Part shown: piece by piece, positions 1 to 6,034 of the stretch
How the letters are laid out: the number at the start of each line of letters is the position of its first letter
Position numbering within the stretch: the stretch's first letter is position 1
Source: Legionellaceae bacterium
GTDB taxonomy: Bacteria > Pseudomonadota > Gammaproteobacteria > Legionellales > Legionellaceae
Assembly (NCBI GenBank): GCA_030696465.1
Contig: JAUYSE010000065.1
Coordinates: 1 to 8,567 of the forward strand
Length of the DNA stretch: 8,567 nucleotides
Direction of reading: 5' to 3'
Translations under genes and position numbers: made by a program
The notes under the pieces: generated by a model
Database searches by the model: none
What the model saw: only the letters and a program-made list of their open reading frames with translations
What the model was told of the DNA's origin: nothing

Positions 1-2531
1 GAATCAAAATCATCTACAGACTGTGACAATAAAGCAATTTGTACTTTCCACTTTCTACCTTCTCGCATATCAACCACTACTTGATCTCGCACTGCCTGAG
101 ATTTAGAGGTTCGATGAAATTCATCATATATAATCCGTTTAGGGTCTTCTCTGATTTCTAAAACCCGCTTCATATGGTAATCACGATAAATGTCTGGCAC
201 ATTATTTAAGCTTTCTTCGGTTAAATAATAATGTTTTGCCATGACATAACGCGCCAACATGTACATTACGGCTGTTTGTCTATCGGCAGCATCTCCACCC
301 GTTTTGGCGACTTCATCTAAATCGAGCGAAACAACCCGAGCATCTCCGATATCAAAGCAGGTCACCCGAGACAAAATGGGGTATTCTCTTACGGCGGCCG
401 AAACCATCCGAGAAAAAGCACTCAATAAACTTTCACCCGTAGGCGCGATAATTTTTTCATATAAATCTTCAATGGCGGGCGTTCGACAAATAGAAGTAGC
501 ATCTGCTAATAATGGCATCGCATATCGTTGTGCTAAAATAGCCTCATGAATAAATCCAGCCGCAAATAAAGAATCCACCACTTCCCACCAAGTGGTTTTT
601 GCATCCTGAACAAAGCCAATTTCTTCCAATATACCATCGATCAAAGGCTCCATCCCTACCACATAAGGCGTAGGATTCCCTTCATCACTCAAATGTTTAT
701 ACATTTCATCAATGACCATCCCGGCTAAATCAGGCATGGCATCATAGGGTTTACTACCCCCAATTGGGGTTCCCAATAAAGTCAGAAAATTGACCAAAAA
801 AGCCCTTTCCAAGGCGGTAGGCACACGACAGCCTAGTTGTGTATCAAATGGATTAATAGAAAACTCGGGGCTCATTCGTAATCGATGATAGGCCGCCAAA
901 TGTCTATCTTTTGCTGGTAAAGCTTCTTTTATGAGAGAAATAAGACCACTACTGGATGGACCAATATCAATAATGGCAATTCGAGGAAGACGCGTAATAC
1001 CGGCAGACAAGCATAATGCGAGATTAATAGCATTCGAAAGCACTGACTTTCCTGAACCAGGGCGCGCATAGACCAAGTCAATCCAAGTGGTTTGCAAAGT
1101 GGAACCTGGCTGATAAGGCCAAGGCTTTCCATCCGGCGTTCGATATAACAAGGCCCCATGCGCCCAAGGAGAAGCCGGCCTAGTAATAGGCAACATCATC
1201 ATAATATCCGATAAAGGCGCCACCGATGGAAGAGCCACACTTTGCAGGGTGCCAGCAAGAACCCCTGACATAAAACCAGCAAAAGGATCCCCTGAATATT
1301 CAGAGACCGTCATGCTTCCCCAGCCCTGTATGGCTTTAGTCAATTCAGAGCTACGACGCCGTAACAGCATGACATCCCCCTCAGGCGCCCACGTAGTGGC
1401 AACGGTACGCAAGCGGATCAAGGGATCATCCGAATTTAATTCTATATATTTCAGTAGATTAACAGAGTCACTGATCAATCTGTTTTGTGCAGAAGTAAAC
1501 GCCAAAACTGAGCTCAGCGCTCCTTTTAAACGTAATGTGCTTGCCCCCTCACTTTCCAATAAAAAAGAAATTCTCCAAGGAACATGCGACGGTAAAATTC
1601 GCAAAAAAAGTTGTGAAAAGGGGTGTATATCTTTAGGATACAAATCAATATATACAGAAGAGTACAGCATATCGCCGACCTGCACTGTCCGTAAATCAAT
1701 ATTTTTAGCATCTCGTGGAATAACTTGTTTACCTAGAGAAGGCCACAGGAGATCAGAAACATCGCCATATCCACCATTTAACTCCTGCGCCACAAGCGGA
1801 TCCCCGGGTAACGACGCCGACCATTCTGGATTCGTGACCTCTGGATCAATTGTCATGCGAATCGCGTGCACAAACTCATGCACTTCGAGCACTTTATAAT
1901 TCATTTTGATAGTAACTAGATCGTTCTCTATCGATCGCACATAGGCAGCATGCATATCGCGAATTTCAGGAATGGCTGCGTTCACCCGTTGAGTATGCGC
2001 AAATACAGGTGTTTTATTCTCTCTGATTGTTTGTGTTTTTGCTTTATGTGCCGCATTTAATTGATCACTAGACAAACAAAAAGGTCGCGTTATTAAAACA
2101 AAATAGAGACGCTCCTCTGCGCAATATTGGGCAATATAATCAACACGTTCTTCAAATAAATCCTGTAAGTCTAAGTGTAAGGTCTCTGCCGTTTTATAGG
2201 CAGGCTCATAAATACTTTGAATTAAGGGGACTACATTTTTTTTGTCATGACTAAAATATACTTGCAAGGCATGCCCAGGTCGAGCCATTGCCGCTTGAAA
2301 CGCGTTACTTAAGGAATCAATTAAATATTTGAATTCTTCTCCACCAACAATGCCAGTAACCCCTTCGACCTGCAAGCAAGTGAGTAGGCTCCCATCATGG
2401 TTTACCAAAACGGTAGGGCTATCTGCCGTTTCTAACTCACAATAAGCTTCTGTTGTTTGCTTTAAGGAAGAGCTCATCCAAGCAAGAAAAGTATCCAAGC
2501 CTTCAAAAAAAGATTCTGCGAATGTTGCCAT
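1..2531 (-). CDS. icmB: IcmB/DotO, VirB4-class ATPase of the Dot/Icm system (C-terminus missing)
   Basis: The reading frame is open from an ATG at 2531 to the left edge and gives 843 codons without a stop. A Walker A motif ARPGSGKS lies at residues 489-496 and a Walker B motif IIYDE at about 800-804, followed by an SQSVDDF stretch typical of VirB4-like ATPases. The family (DotO, TraU of IncI plasmids) forms the cytoplasmic ATPase ring at the channel base and works with DotB. L. pneumophila DotO is about 1,000 residues, so roughly 165 residues should lie beyond the edge. I chose the start MATFAESFFEG because AAGGGA lies just upstream. An in-frame ATG at 2579 would add 16 residues but has no good ribosome site and would run through a hairpin. 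The gene follows icmJ after 69 bases, as in Legionella. No internal frameshift was seen. Confidence 0.95.
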   Translation of the reverse strand, partial: MATFAESFFEGLDTFLAWMSSSLKQTTEAYCELETADSPTVLVNHDGSLLTCLQVEGVTGIVGGEEFKYLIDSLSNAFQAAMARPGHALQVYFSHDKKNVVPLIQSIYEPAYKTAETLHLDLQDLFEERVDYIAQYCAEERLYFVLITRPFCLSSDQLNAAHKAKTQTIRENKTPVFAHTQRVNAAIPEIRDMHAAYVRSIENDLVTIKMNYKVLEVHEFVHAIRMTIDPEVTNPEWSASLPGDPLVAQELNGGYGDVSDLLWPSLGKQVIPRDAKNIDLRTVQVGDMLYSSVYIDLYPKDIHPFSQLFLRILPSHVPWRISFLLESEGASTLRLKGALSSVLAFTSAQNRLISDSVNLLKYIELNSDDPLIRLRTVATTWAPEGDVMLLRRRSSELTKAIQGWGSMTVSEYSGDPFAGFMSGVLAGTLQSVALPSVAPLSDIMMMLPITRPASPWAHGALLYRTPDGKPWPYQPGSTLQTTWIDLVYARPGSGKSVLSNAINLALCLSAGITRLPRIAIIDIGPSSSGLISLIKEALPAKDRHLAAYHRLRMSPEFSINPFDTQLGCRVPTALERAFLVNFLTLLGTPIGGSKPYDAMPDLAGMVIDEMYKHLSDEGNPTPYVVGMEPLIDGILEEIGFVQDAKTTWWEVVDSLFAAGFIHEAILAQRYAMPLLADATSICRTPAIEDLYEKIIAPTGESLLSAFSRMVSAAVREYPILSRVTCFDIGDARVVSLDLDEVAKTGGDAADRQTAVMYMLARYVMAKHYYLTEESLNNVPDIYRDYHMKRVLEIREDPKRIIYDEFHRTSKSQAVRDQVVVDMREGRKWKVQIALLSQSVDDFD

Positions 2532-2600
2532 AGATTCCCTTGGTATATTAAACAGGAAGAAACTCCTGTTGCGTTCCATGCTACAGAGTGATCTGTCACC
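2532..2600 (-). other. icmJ-icmB spacer with a small hairpin
   Basis: This 69-base spacer separates the icmJ stop (TAG at 2603-2601) from the icmB start. It contains a perfect 7-bp inverted repeat, AACAGGA / TCCTGTT, around a 6-base loop at 2551-2570. No T-run follows it on the minus strand, so it does not look like an intrinsic terminator. The AAGGGA ribosome site of icmB lies between the hairpin and the ATG at 2531. The hairpin could mark an RNA processing point or modulate icmB translation; that role is inferred. Confidence 0.5.
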
Positions 2601-3215
2601 CTATTTTTCTTCTAATGCATTCGCCGCCCAACGCTCAATATGACGTCTAAATTTTCCTCGTGAGGGTAACAACCGGACTCCTTCAAATAAACGCTTCTGC
2701 GCCTCTTTATCCACAGAGCCACTTTCAATGATAAGTTGCCCTAATAAAGCAGGATCGCTCGTCCCTTCCCCGTATTTATCTTCTACTAACTGAGCTCTCG
2801 TTTTAAGGGCACGATAAATCATCTGTGCCGTCGTTTTATATCCGGTATCATTCGCAATCGCGCAAAATAAAACATGACATAAGGCATTTAAGTGGGGCTG
2901 CGTAAACTCTGGAAAATAAACAAGTGTCCCACCACCAAATCCACCAACACCGACAGATTCGATGAAAAAACATTGCGCACAAAAAGCGCACGAAGTAACC
3001 AAATTCGTTAATTTATTATTCGCAAAATCCCCATCTAAATTAACAACTTCTTGTAATATTCTCGCCTGAAAACCACAAAATTGACATTTATAGCGATCTC
3101 TATGCAATACTTTTTGTGCGTAGCTTTCAAAACGCACATCAATTTTTCTGGCCGAATACAAACGCCACGCTCCTGACGTGGCGCTTAAGCCTAATTGTTC
3201 AGCATATTGAGTCAT
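2601..3215 (-). CDS. icmJ: IcmJ/DotN, zinc-binding component of the Dot/Icm coupling complex
   Basis: The 204-residue product matches the DotN family in length and content: WRLYSARKID near the N-terminus, then paired CxxC motifs at Cys44/Cys47 and Cys76/Cys79 (Cys82 nearby), followed by a glycine-rich SVGVGGFGGGTL stretch. In Legionella, DotN is a cytoplasmic protein with a four-cysteine zinc site that binds the DotL coupling ATPase, which with IcmS-IcmW-LvgA recruits effectors. I place the start at the ATG at 3215 (MTQYAEQ), 7 bases after the stop of the preceding icmD copy. The frame is open further to a TTG at 3293, but that 26-residue extension lies wholly inside icmD and does not resemble the family. 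A GGGGA at 3234-3230 is a rather distant ribosome site, so translation may depend on coupling to icmD. Confidence 0.93.
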   Translation of the reverse strand: MTQYAEQLGLSATSGAWRLYSARKIDVRFESYAQKVLHRDRYKCQFCGFQARILQEVVNLDGDFANNKLTNLVTSCAFCAQCFFIESVGVGGFGGGTLVYFPEFTQPHLNALCHVLFCAIANDTGYKTTAQMIYRALKTRAQLVEDKYGEGTSDPALLGQLIIESGSVDKEAQKRLFEGVRLLPSRGKFRRHIERWAANALEEK

Positions 3216-3222
3216 ACTATAA

Positions 3223-3606
3223 TTACATATCCCCAGAAGGAACGCCCGTCGGTGTGACGGCTGTCGCACTTCCACTAAATAAAGTCGTACCAATCGCGCC
3301 TAACACATAGGGGAACGATACTAAAGCGCCCGCGACTGCCAACATCATTAATGGCTGACTTAATTGTGTCTGCTGTGGGTTATCTTTATGCGCTTTCAAC
3401 TTCAAAATACCAATGACCGCAAACGCAAAACCTGTCACATACGCCACCGTTGACATCAATGCGGTTAAAGAGCTTAACTCCGTCTCAACGGTGCCGGCAA
3501 TCCCCGCAAGACAAGCCCCTCCACCACCTGCTGCAGCCCAAACCACTGCACTCTGTAGTAAACAAAAAGCGCCAAAACCAATCCACTTCCCTGTATTCTT
3601 TCTCAT
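3223..3606 (-). CDS. icmD: IcmD/DotP copy 1 (nearest icmJ), small inner-membrane Dot/Icm protein
   Basis: This 127-residue protein has a positively charged N-terminus and hydrophobic signal-like segment (residues 8-24, likely cut near WAAA). Two membrane segments follow at about 50-68 and 86-105, joined by a charged loop (KLKAHKDNPQQT), with a short Ser/Thr/Pro tail. Size and position between icmC and icmJ fit IcmD/DotP (TraR in IncI plasmids), an inner-membrane part of the apparatus whose exact role is unclear. Residues 22-110 are nearly identical to copy 2; differences lie in the signal region and the last 17 residues. Its ATG overlaps the stop of copy 2 as ATGA, and AGGAG at 3621-3617 is its ribosome site, so the two are probably translationally coupled. 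Which copy keeps the ancestral role cannot be told from sequence. Confidence 0.9.
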   Translation of the reverse strand: MRKNTGKWIGFGAFCLLQSAVVWAAAGGGGACLAGIAGTVETELSSLTALMSTVAYVTGFAFAVIGILKLKAHKDNPQQTQLSQPLMMLAVAGALVSFPYVLGAIGTTLFSGSATAVTPTGVPSGDM

Positions 3607-3980
3607 GTTATAGGAACTCCTGTTGGTGAAACTGTTGTTGCCCCTGCACTAAATAAGGTCGTACCAATTGCGCCTAACACATAGGGGAATGACACTAAAG
3701 CGCCCGCGACCGCCAACATCATTAATGGCTGACTTAATTGTGTTTGCTGTGGGTTATCTTTATGCGCTTTCAACTTCAAAATACCAATGACCGCAAACGC
3801 AAAACCTGTCACATACGCCACCGTTGACATCAATGCGGTTAAAGAGCTTAACTCCGTCTCAACGGTGCCTGCAATCCCCGCAAGACAAGCCCCTCCACCA
3901 CCTGCTGCAGCCCAAACCACGGTACTCTGTAGTAAACAAATAACGCCAAGCCCAATCCATTTCTTTCGATTTTTAATCAT
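3603..3980 (-). CDS. icmD: IcmD/DotP copy 2, near-identical paralog of copy 1
   Basis: I start this 125-residue protein at the ATG at 3980 (MIKNRKKWIGLG). It has GAGG six bases upstream and aligns with the N-terminus of copy 1; the frame also runs back to a GTG at 4010, which has no such support. Architecture matches copy 1: signal-like segment ending in VVWAAA, a GGGGAC stretch, two membrane segments around a KLKAHKDNPQQT loop, and a short tail (SAGATTVSPTGVPIT). At DNA level the offset to copy 1 is 374 bases, and 125 consecutive bases are identical (3745-3869 against 3371-3495). It is the first gene after a 173-base gap, so it may start its own transcript with copy 1, icmJ and icmB. The duplication looks recent, or the copies have been homogenised by gene conversion. 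Confidence 0.9.
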   Translation of the reverse strand: MIKNRKKWIGLGVICLLQSTVVWAAAGGGGACLAGIAGTVETELSSLTALMSTVAYVTGFAFAVIGILKLKAHKDNPQQTQLSQPLMMLAVAGALVSFPYVLGAIGTTLFSAGATTVSPTGVPIT

Positions 3981-3986
3981 CCTGAA

Positions 3987-3990
3987 CCTC
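3987..3990 (-). promoter_or_regulatory. Ribosome binding site of icmD copy 2
   Basis: GAGG lies six bases before the ATG at 3980. It decides the start of icmD copy 2 in favour of this ATG over the in-frame GTG at 4010. Confidence 0.6.
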
Positions 3991-4114
3991 GTCCCTTTCC
4001 AAAAGTCCACCCAAACTACATATATCTAACAGTTTGCATTTATACTTTCTTCTACGCAACCTTTTTTATTTATTACGATCAAAACACCTTTCTATTTAAT
4101 AAAAACACTCAAAA

Positions 4115-4129
4115 GTTTATATTATAAAC
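4115..4129 (-). repeat. 15-base AT palindrome containing TATAAT
   Basis: GTTTATA and TATAAAC form a perfect 7-bp inverted repeat around one base. The minus strand carries TATAAT at 4126-4121, a consensus -10 hexamer, but the -35 at 17-18 bases is poor. It could be a promoter element, a small operator or chance in AT-rich DNA. Confidence 0.35.
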
Positions 4130-4153
4130 CGTACCGCTCTCTACAAACTACTC

Positions 4154-4525
4154 TCATAATCCAGAAGGCAACTGTGTCGGGGTAACCGATGTTGCGCCAG
4201 AACCAAACAAAGTAGTACCAATCGCACCCAATACATAGGGAAACGATACTAAAGCCGCCGCAACCGCCAACATCATTAATGGCTGACTTAACTGTGTCTG
4301 CTGCGGATTATCTTTATGTGACTTCAATTTCAAAATACCAATCACTGCAAAAGCAAAACCTGTGACATAAGCAATTGTCGACATCAACGCTAATAAAGAA
4401 CCCAGCTCTGTACTTATCTGTGCCGAAATAGACGAAATATCTGCGCCACCGGCTGCTGAAGCAACAGAAATTTGCAACATACACAAACAAAAAACACTAA
4501 GAAATCTTAAAAAATTTTTAACCAT
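4154..4525 (-). CDS. icmD: IcmD/DotP copy 3 (nearest icmC), divergent paralog
   Basis: This 123-residue protein has a clear signal-like segment (residues 5-22, ASA cleavage site near residue 24). It then has two membrane segments (about 46-64 and 82-102) around KLKSHKDNPQQT, and a Ser/Thr-rich tail ending LPSGL. It shares the membrane core with copies 1 and 2 but differs through most of the first 40 residues. It lacks their GGGGAC stretch, and its DNA is visibly more diverged. It sits directly after icmC, where the single icmD of Legionella lies, so it may be the ancestral copy; that is an inference. The ATG at 4525 has GAGG at 4538-4535, nine bases upstream. It is separated from icmC by 137 bases and may have its own promoter. 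Confidence 0.9.
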   Translation of the reverse strand: MVKNFLRFLSVFCLCMLQISVASAAGGADISSISAQISTELGSLLALMSTIAYVTGFAFAVIGILKLKSHKDNPQQTQLSQPLMMLAVAAALVSFPYVLGAIGTTLFGSGATSVTPTQLPSGL

Positions 4526-4662
4526 CGTTTAAAGCCTCACCCCATCTGGAAAATACATTCTAACCATTCATATCCAGTATACAGAACATCCTCGCCTATT
4601 TAAAAGAAAAATTTTCAACTCAAGAGTACAAGATGCTTTCACAGATATAACACTCTCTACAA
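4526..4662 (-). other. Leader between icmC and icmD copy 3
   Basis: This 137-base AT-rich gap holds no gene. Starting just past the icmC stop it carries TTGTAGAGAG, then ACTCTTGAGT, then TTTTAAATAG, the same ordered blocks as the gap before icmD copy 2. A candidate promoter and the GAGG ribosome site of icmD copy 3 lie in its downstream half. The weak AT-only inverted repeats present do not amount to a terminator. Confidence 0.5.
4576..4604 (-). promoter_or_regulatory. Candidate sigma-70 promoter ahead of icmD copy 3
   Basis: On the minus strand TTTAAA (4604-4599) is followed after 17 bases by TATACT (4581-4576). The -10 has 5 of 6 consensus bases, the -35 has 4 of 6, and spacing is ideal. 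Transcription would begin about 45 bases before the icmD copy 3 ATG. AT-rich DNA gives such matches by chance, so confidence is modest. Confidence 0.35.
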
Positions 4663-5220
4663 CTAAGTACCGTATAAAGTATTATTAATAATCTGCAGCG
4701 TACCTACAATATTTATTGCTAAAATCCCCCCCAATATGTGGGTCAGTCCTTTTCCTATACCTCCTGATTGCTGCCCTCCTTGACCACTCCCGCTTTTAGT
4801 TAATAAGACAAAGCCTCGAACAAAGGCAACATAACCAATCGTTTGAATAATCATTACTAATGATCGACCTACCGTACTTCCGGAGCCAAACAACGCACTG
4901 AAGGCAGCATTACTACTATTTATTGGGGAATATGCCAGAATGTTCGATGAGCCAAAAGAGCTTTGTAAGACAATAGATATTGTCGTTGGTAAAGAGACCA
5001 ATGCCGCTGCGGCAATAAAATAAGCGACCACTTCTTTACCCGATTGCTGACCGCCCCCGCGACTTTCACTTAAATGTCGCAAGCTCATAATCCCTTTTAT
5101 TCCAAAAGCAAACCCCATAACATATGCCACTACTTTAATTAAAGTCTGGACAGATCCCAGGTTGTTGGCCAAATTTGCCAACATATTTGCATGGTTTATT
5201 ATATCACAAGTTGCAGACAT
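4663..5220 (-). CDS. icmC: IcmC/DotE, polytopic inner-membrane Dot/Icm protein
   Basis: The 185-residue product has four predicted membrane segments, at about 27-45, 64-85, 121-140 and 159-178. These form two similar halves, each with a YV-x-x-x-F-x-x-G motif in its first helix and a glycine-rich loop containing GQQSG (residues 57-61 and 149-153). Size and position between icmG and icmD fit IcmC/DotE (TraQ in IncI plasmids), an inner-membrane component of unknown detailed function. The first half resembles IcmD closely (AYVMGFAFGIKGIMSL against AYVTGFAFAVIGILKL; ALVSLP against ALVSFP). The ATG at 5220 is preceded by TTGAGG, which overlaps the icmG stop; only 7 bases separate the genes, so they are probably co-translated. 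No cleavable signal peptide is evident. Confidence 0.92.
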   Translation of the reverse strand: MSATCDIINHANMLANLANNLGSVQTLIKVVAYVMGFAFGIKGIMSLRHLSESRGGGQQSGKEVVAYFIAAAALVSLPTTISIVLQSSFGSSNILAYSPINSSNAAFSALFGSGSTVGRSLVMIIQTIGYVAFVRGFVLLTKSGSGQGGQQSGGIGKGLTHILGGILAINIVGTLQIINNTLYGT

Positions 5221-5227
5221 AAATACC

Positions 5228-6007
5228 TCAACTGTCCGCTTGACTAAATGTAATGACTCTACCCGAGCTGGTTATAATGCGACCTTGATTAGGATCAATC
5301 AATTTAATAACCCCGTACCCCGGTAAAGTAATCCCCTCACGAACCGTCACTGTTCTACCATTATTAGCTATCAACCAAGCACGACCTGGAATCACCGCCT
5401 GTACCGAATAAGTGACAGAGGGTCTTGGCTTATACTGCAACATCGTTCTTTTTTTCGGCATAGGTTTGGGCCGATTTAACATCGTCATCCGTTGTAACTC
5501 GCTCGCTTGTTGTTGCAATTGCGTCGTAAGTTGTGCGAGCTGTTGATTCAACGTAGATATTTTATCTCCAAGCTCGCTGAGTGATGTCTGCATACTACTA
5601 AGCTGACCATTCACCGCGCTAATATCTCCACGCACATTATCTTGTGACAGTGACAACGCAGACAGCTTTCGCTGCAGTTCTGGTTCTACAGAACTAGACG
5701 GCATCGCTGATACTGGTGGTGGCGTCACTACCTGCGGTAGCGGCATTACGGCAACAGGTGCAGGAGTCGTTATAGTAGAAGCAGGTAAAGTTTTTTTATG
5801 AAAAATCCAGCCATACAATTTATACCCGACCATAAGCGTAACGACTAGACCCACTACCAAAAAAGCTTTACGCCGTACGTCCTCCGAGCCAAAGGACCCT
5901 GCAGTTGCCTGCGCAGGGACTGATGCATCTGCCGATGGCTCATCGAGAGTATTGCTGCCAAGGCCATCTATATCACCTAATTCATATTCATCTGTTTCGT
6001 TTACCAT
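5228..6007 (-). CDS. icmG: IcmG/DotF, inner-membrane core-complex protein
   Basis: The 259-residue protein has an acidic cytoplasmic N-terminus (1-43), one membrane segment (48-69) and a Pro/Val-rich periplasmic stretch (about 75-105). A Gln/Leu/Ser-rich coiled coil follows (about 110-172, many heptad-like leucines), then a basic linker and a compact C-terminal domain (about 197-259) containing IPGRAWLI and GYGVI. This is the layout of IcmG/DotF (TraP in IncI plasmids), an inner-membrane protein that joins DotG, DotH, DotC and DotD in the core complex. Gene order supports it: icmE ends 27 bases upstream and icmC starts 7 bases after the stop. AAAAGGA at 6020-6014 is a good ribosome site six bases before the ATG at 6007. 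Confidence 0.93.
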   Translation of the reverse strand: MVNETDEYELGDIDGLGSNTLDEPSADASVPAQATAGSFGSEDVRRKAFLVVGLVVTLMVGYKLYGWIFHKKTLPASTITTPAPVAVMPLPQVVTPPPVSAMPSSSVEPELQRKLSALSLSQDNVRGDISAVNGQLSSMQTSLSELGDKISTLNQQLAQLTTQLQQQASELQRMTMLNRPKPMPKKRTMLQYKPRPSVTYSVQAVIPGRAWLIANNGRTVTVREGITLPGYGVIKLIDPNQGRIITSSGRVITFSQADS

Positions 6008-6034
6008 ACGCAGTCCTTTTATTCTGTAATGAGG

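Larger units (their letters stand above)
3981..4153 (-). other. AT-rich leader between icmD copies 3 and 2
   Basis: This 173-base gap is strongly AT-rich and contains no credible gene. Near its upstream end is a perfect palindrome (4115-4129) containing TATAAT, but only a weak -35 match lies ahead of it. TTGTAGAGAG just after the icmD copy 3 stop, then ACTTTTGAGT and TAAATAG, recur in the same order in the gap ahead of icmD copy 3. The two leaders therefore look homologous. A promoter for copy 2, copy 1, icmJ and icmB is plausible but not shown. No convincing terminator hairpin was found. Confidence 0.5.

Noticed and set aside
1249..1899. Plus-strand open frame of 216 codons
   Set aside because: It lies antisense to the continuous icmB frame, has no recognisable domain, and icmB carries clear ATPase motifs there.
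2532..2579. Earlier in-frame ATG for icmB at 2579
   Set aside because: It has no good ribosome site, and the added 16 residues are encoded by the hairpin region; the ATG at 2531 has AAGGGA upstream.
3216..3293. N-terminal extension of IcmJ beginning at a TTG
   Set aside because: It lies entirely within icmD copy 1 in another frame, and the protein from the ATG at 3215 has the normal family length.
4601..4640. Possible intrinsic terminator after icmC (short inverted repeats and a T-run)
   Set aside because: The stems are only 4-5 base pairs and nearly all A-T, too weak to call.
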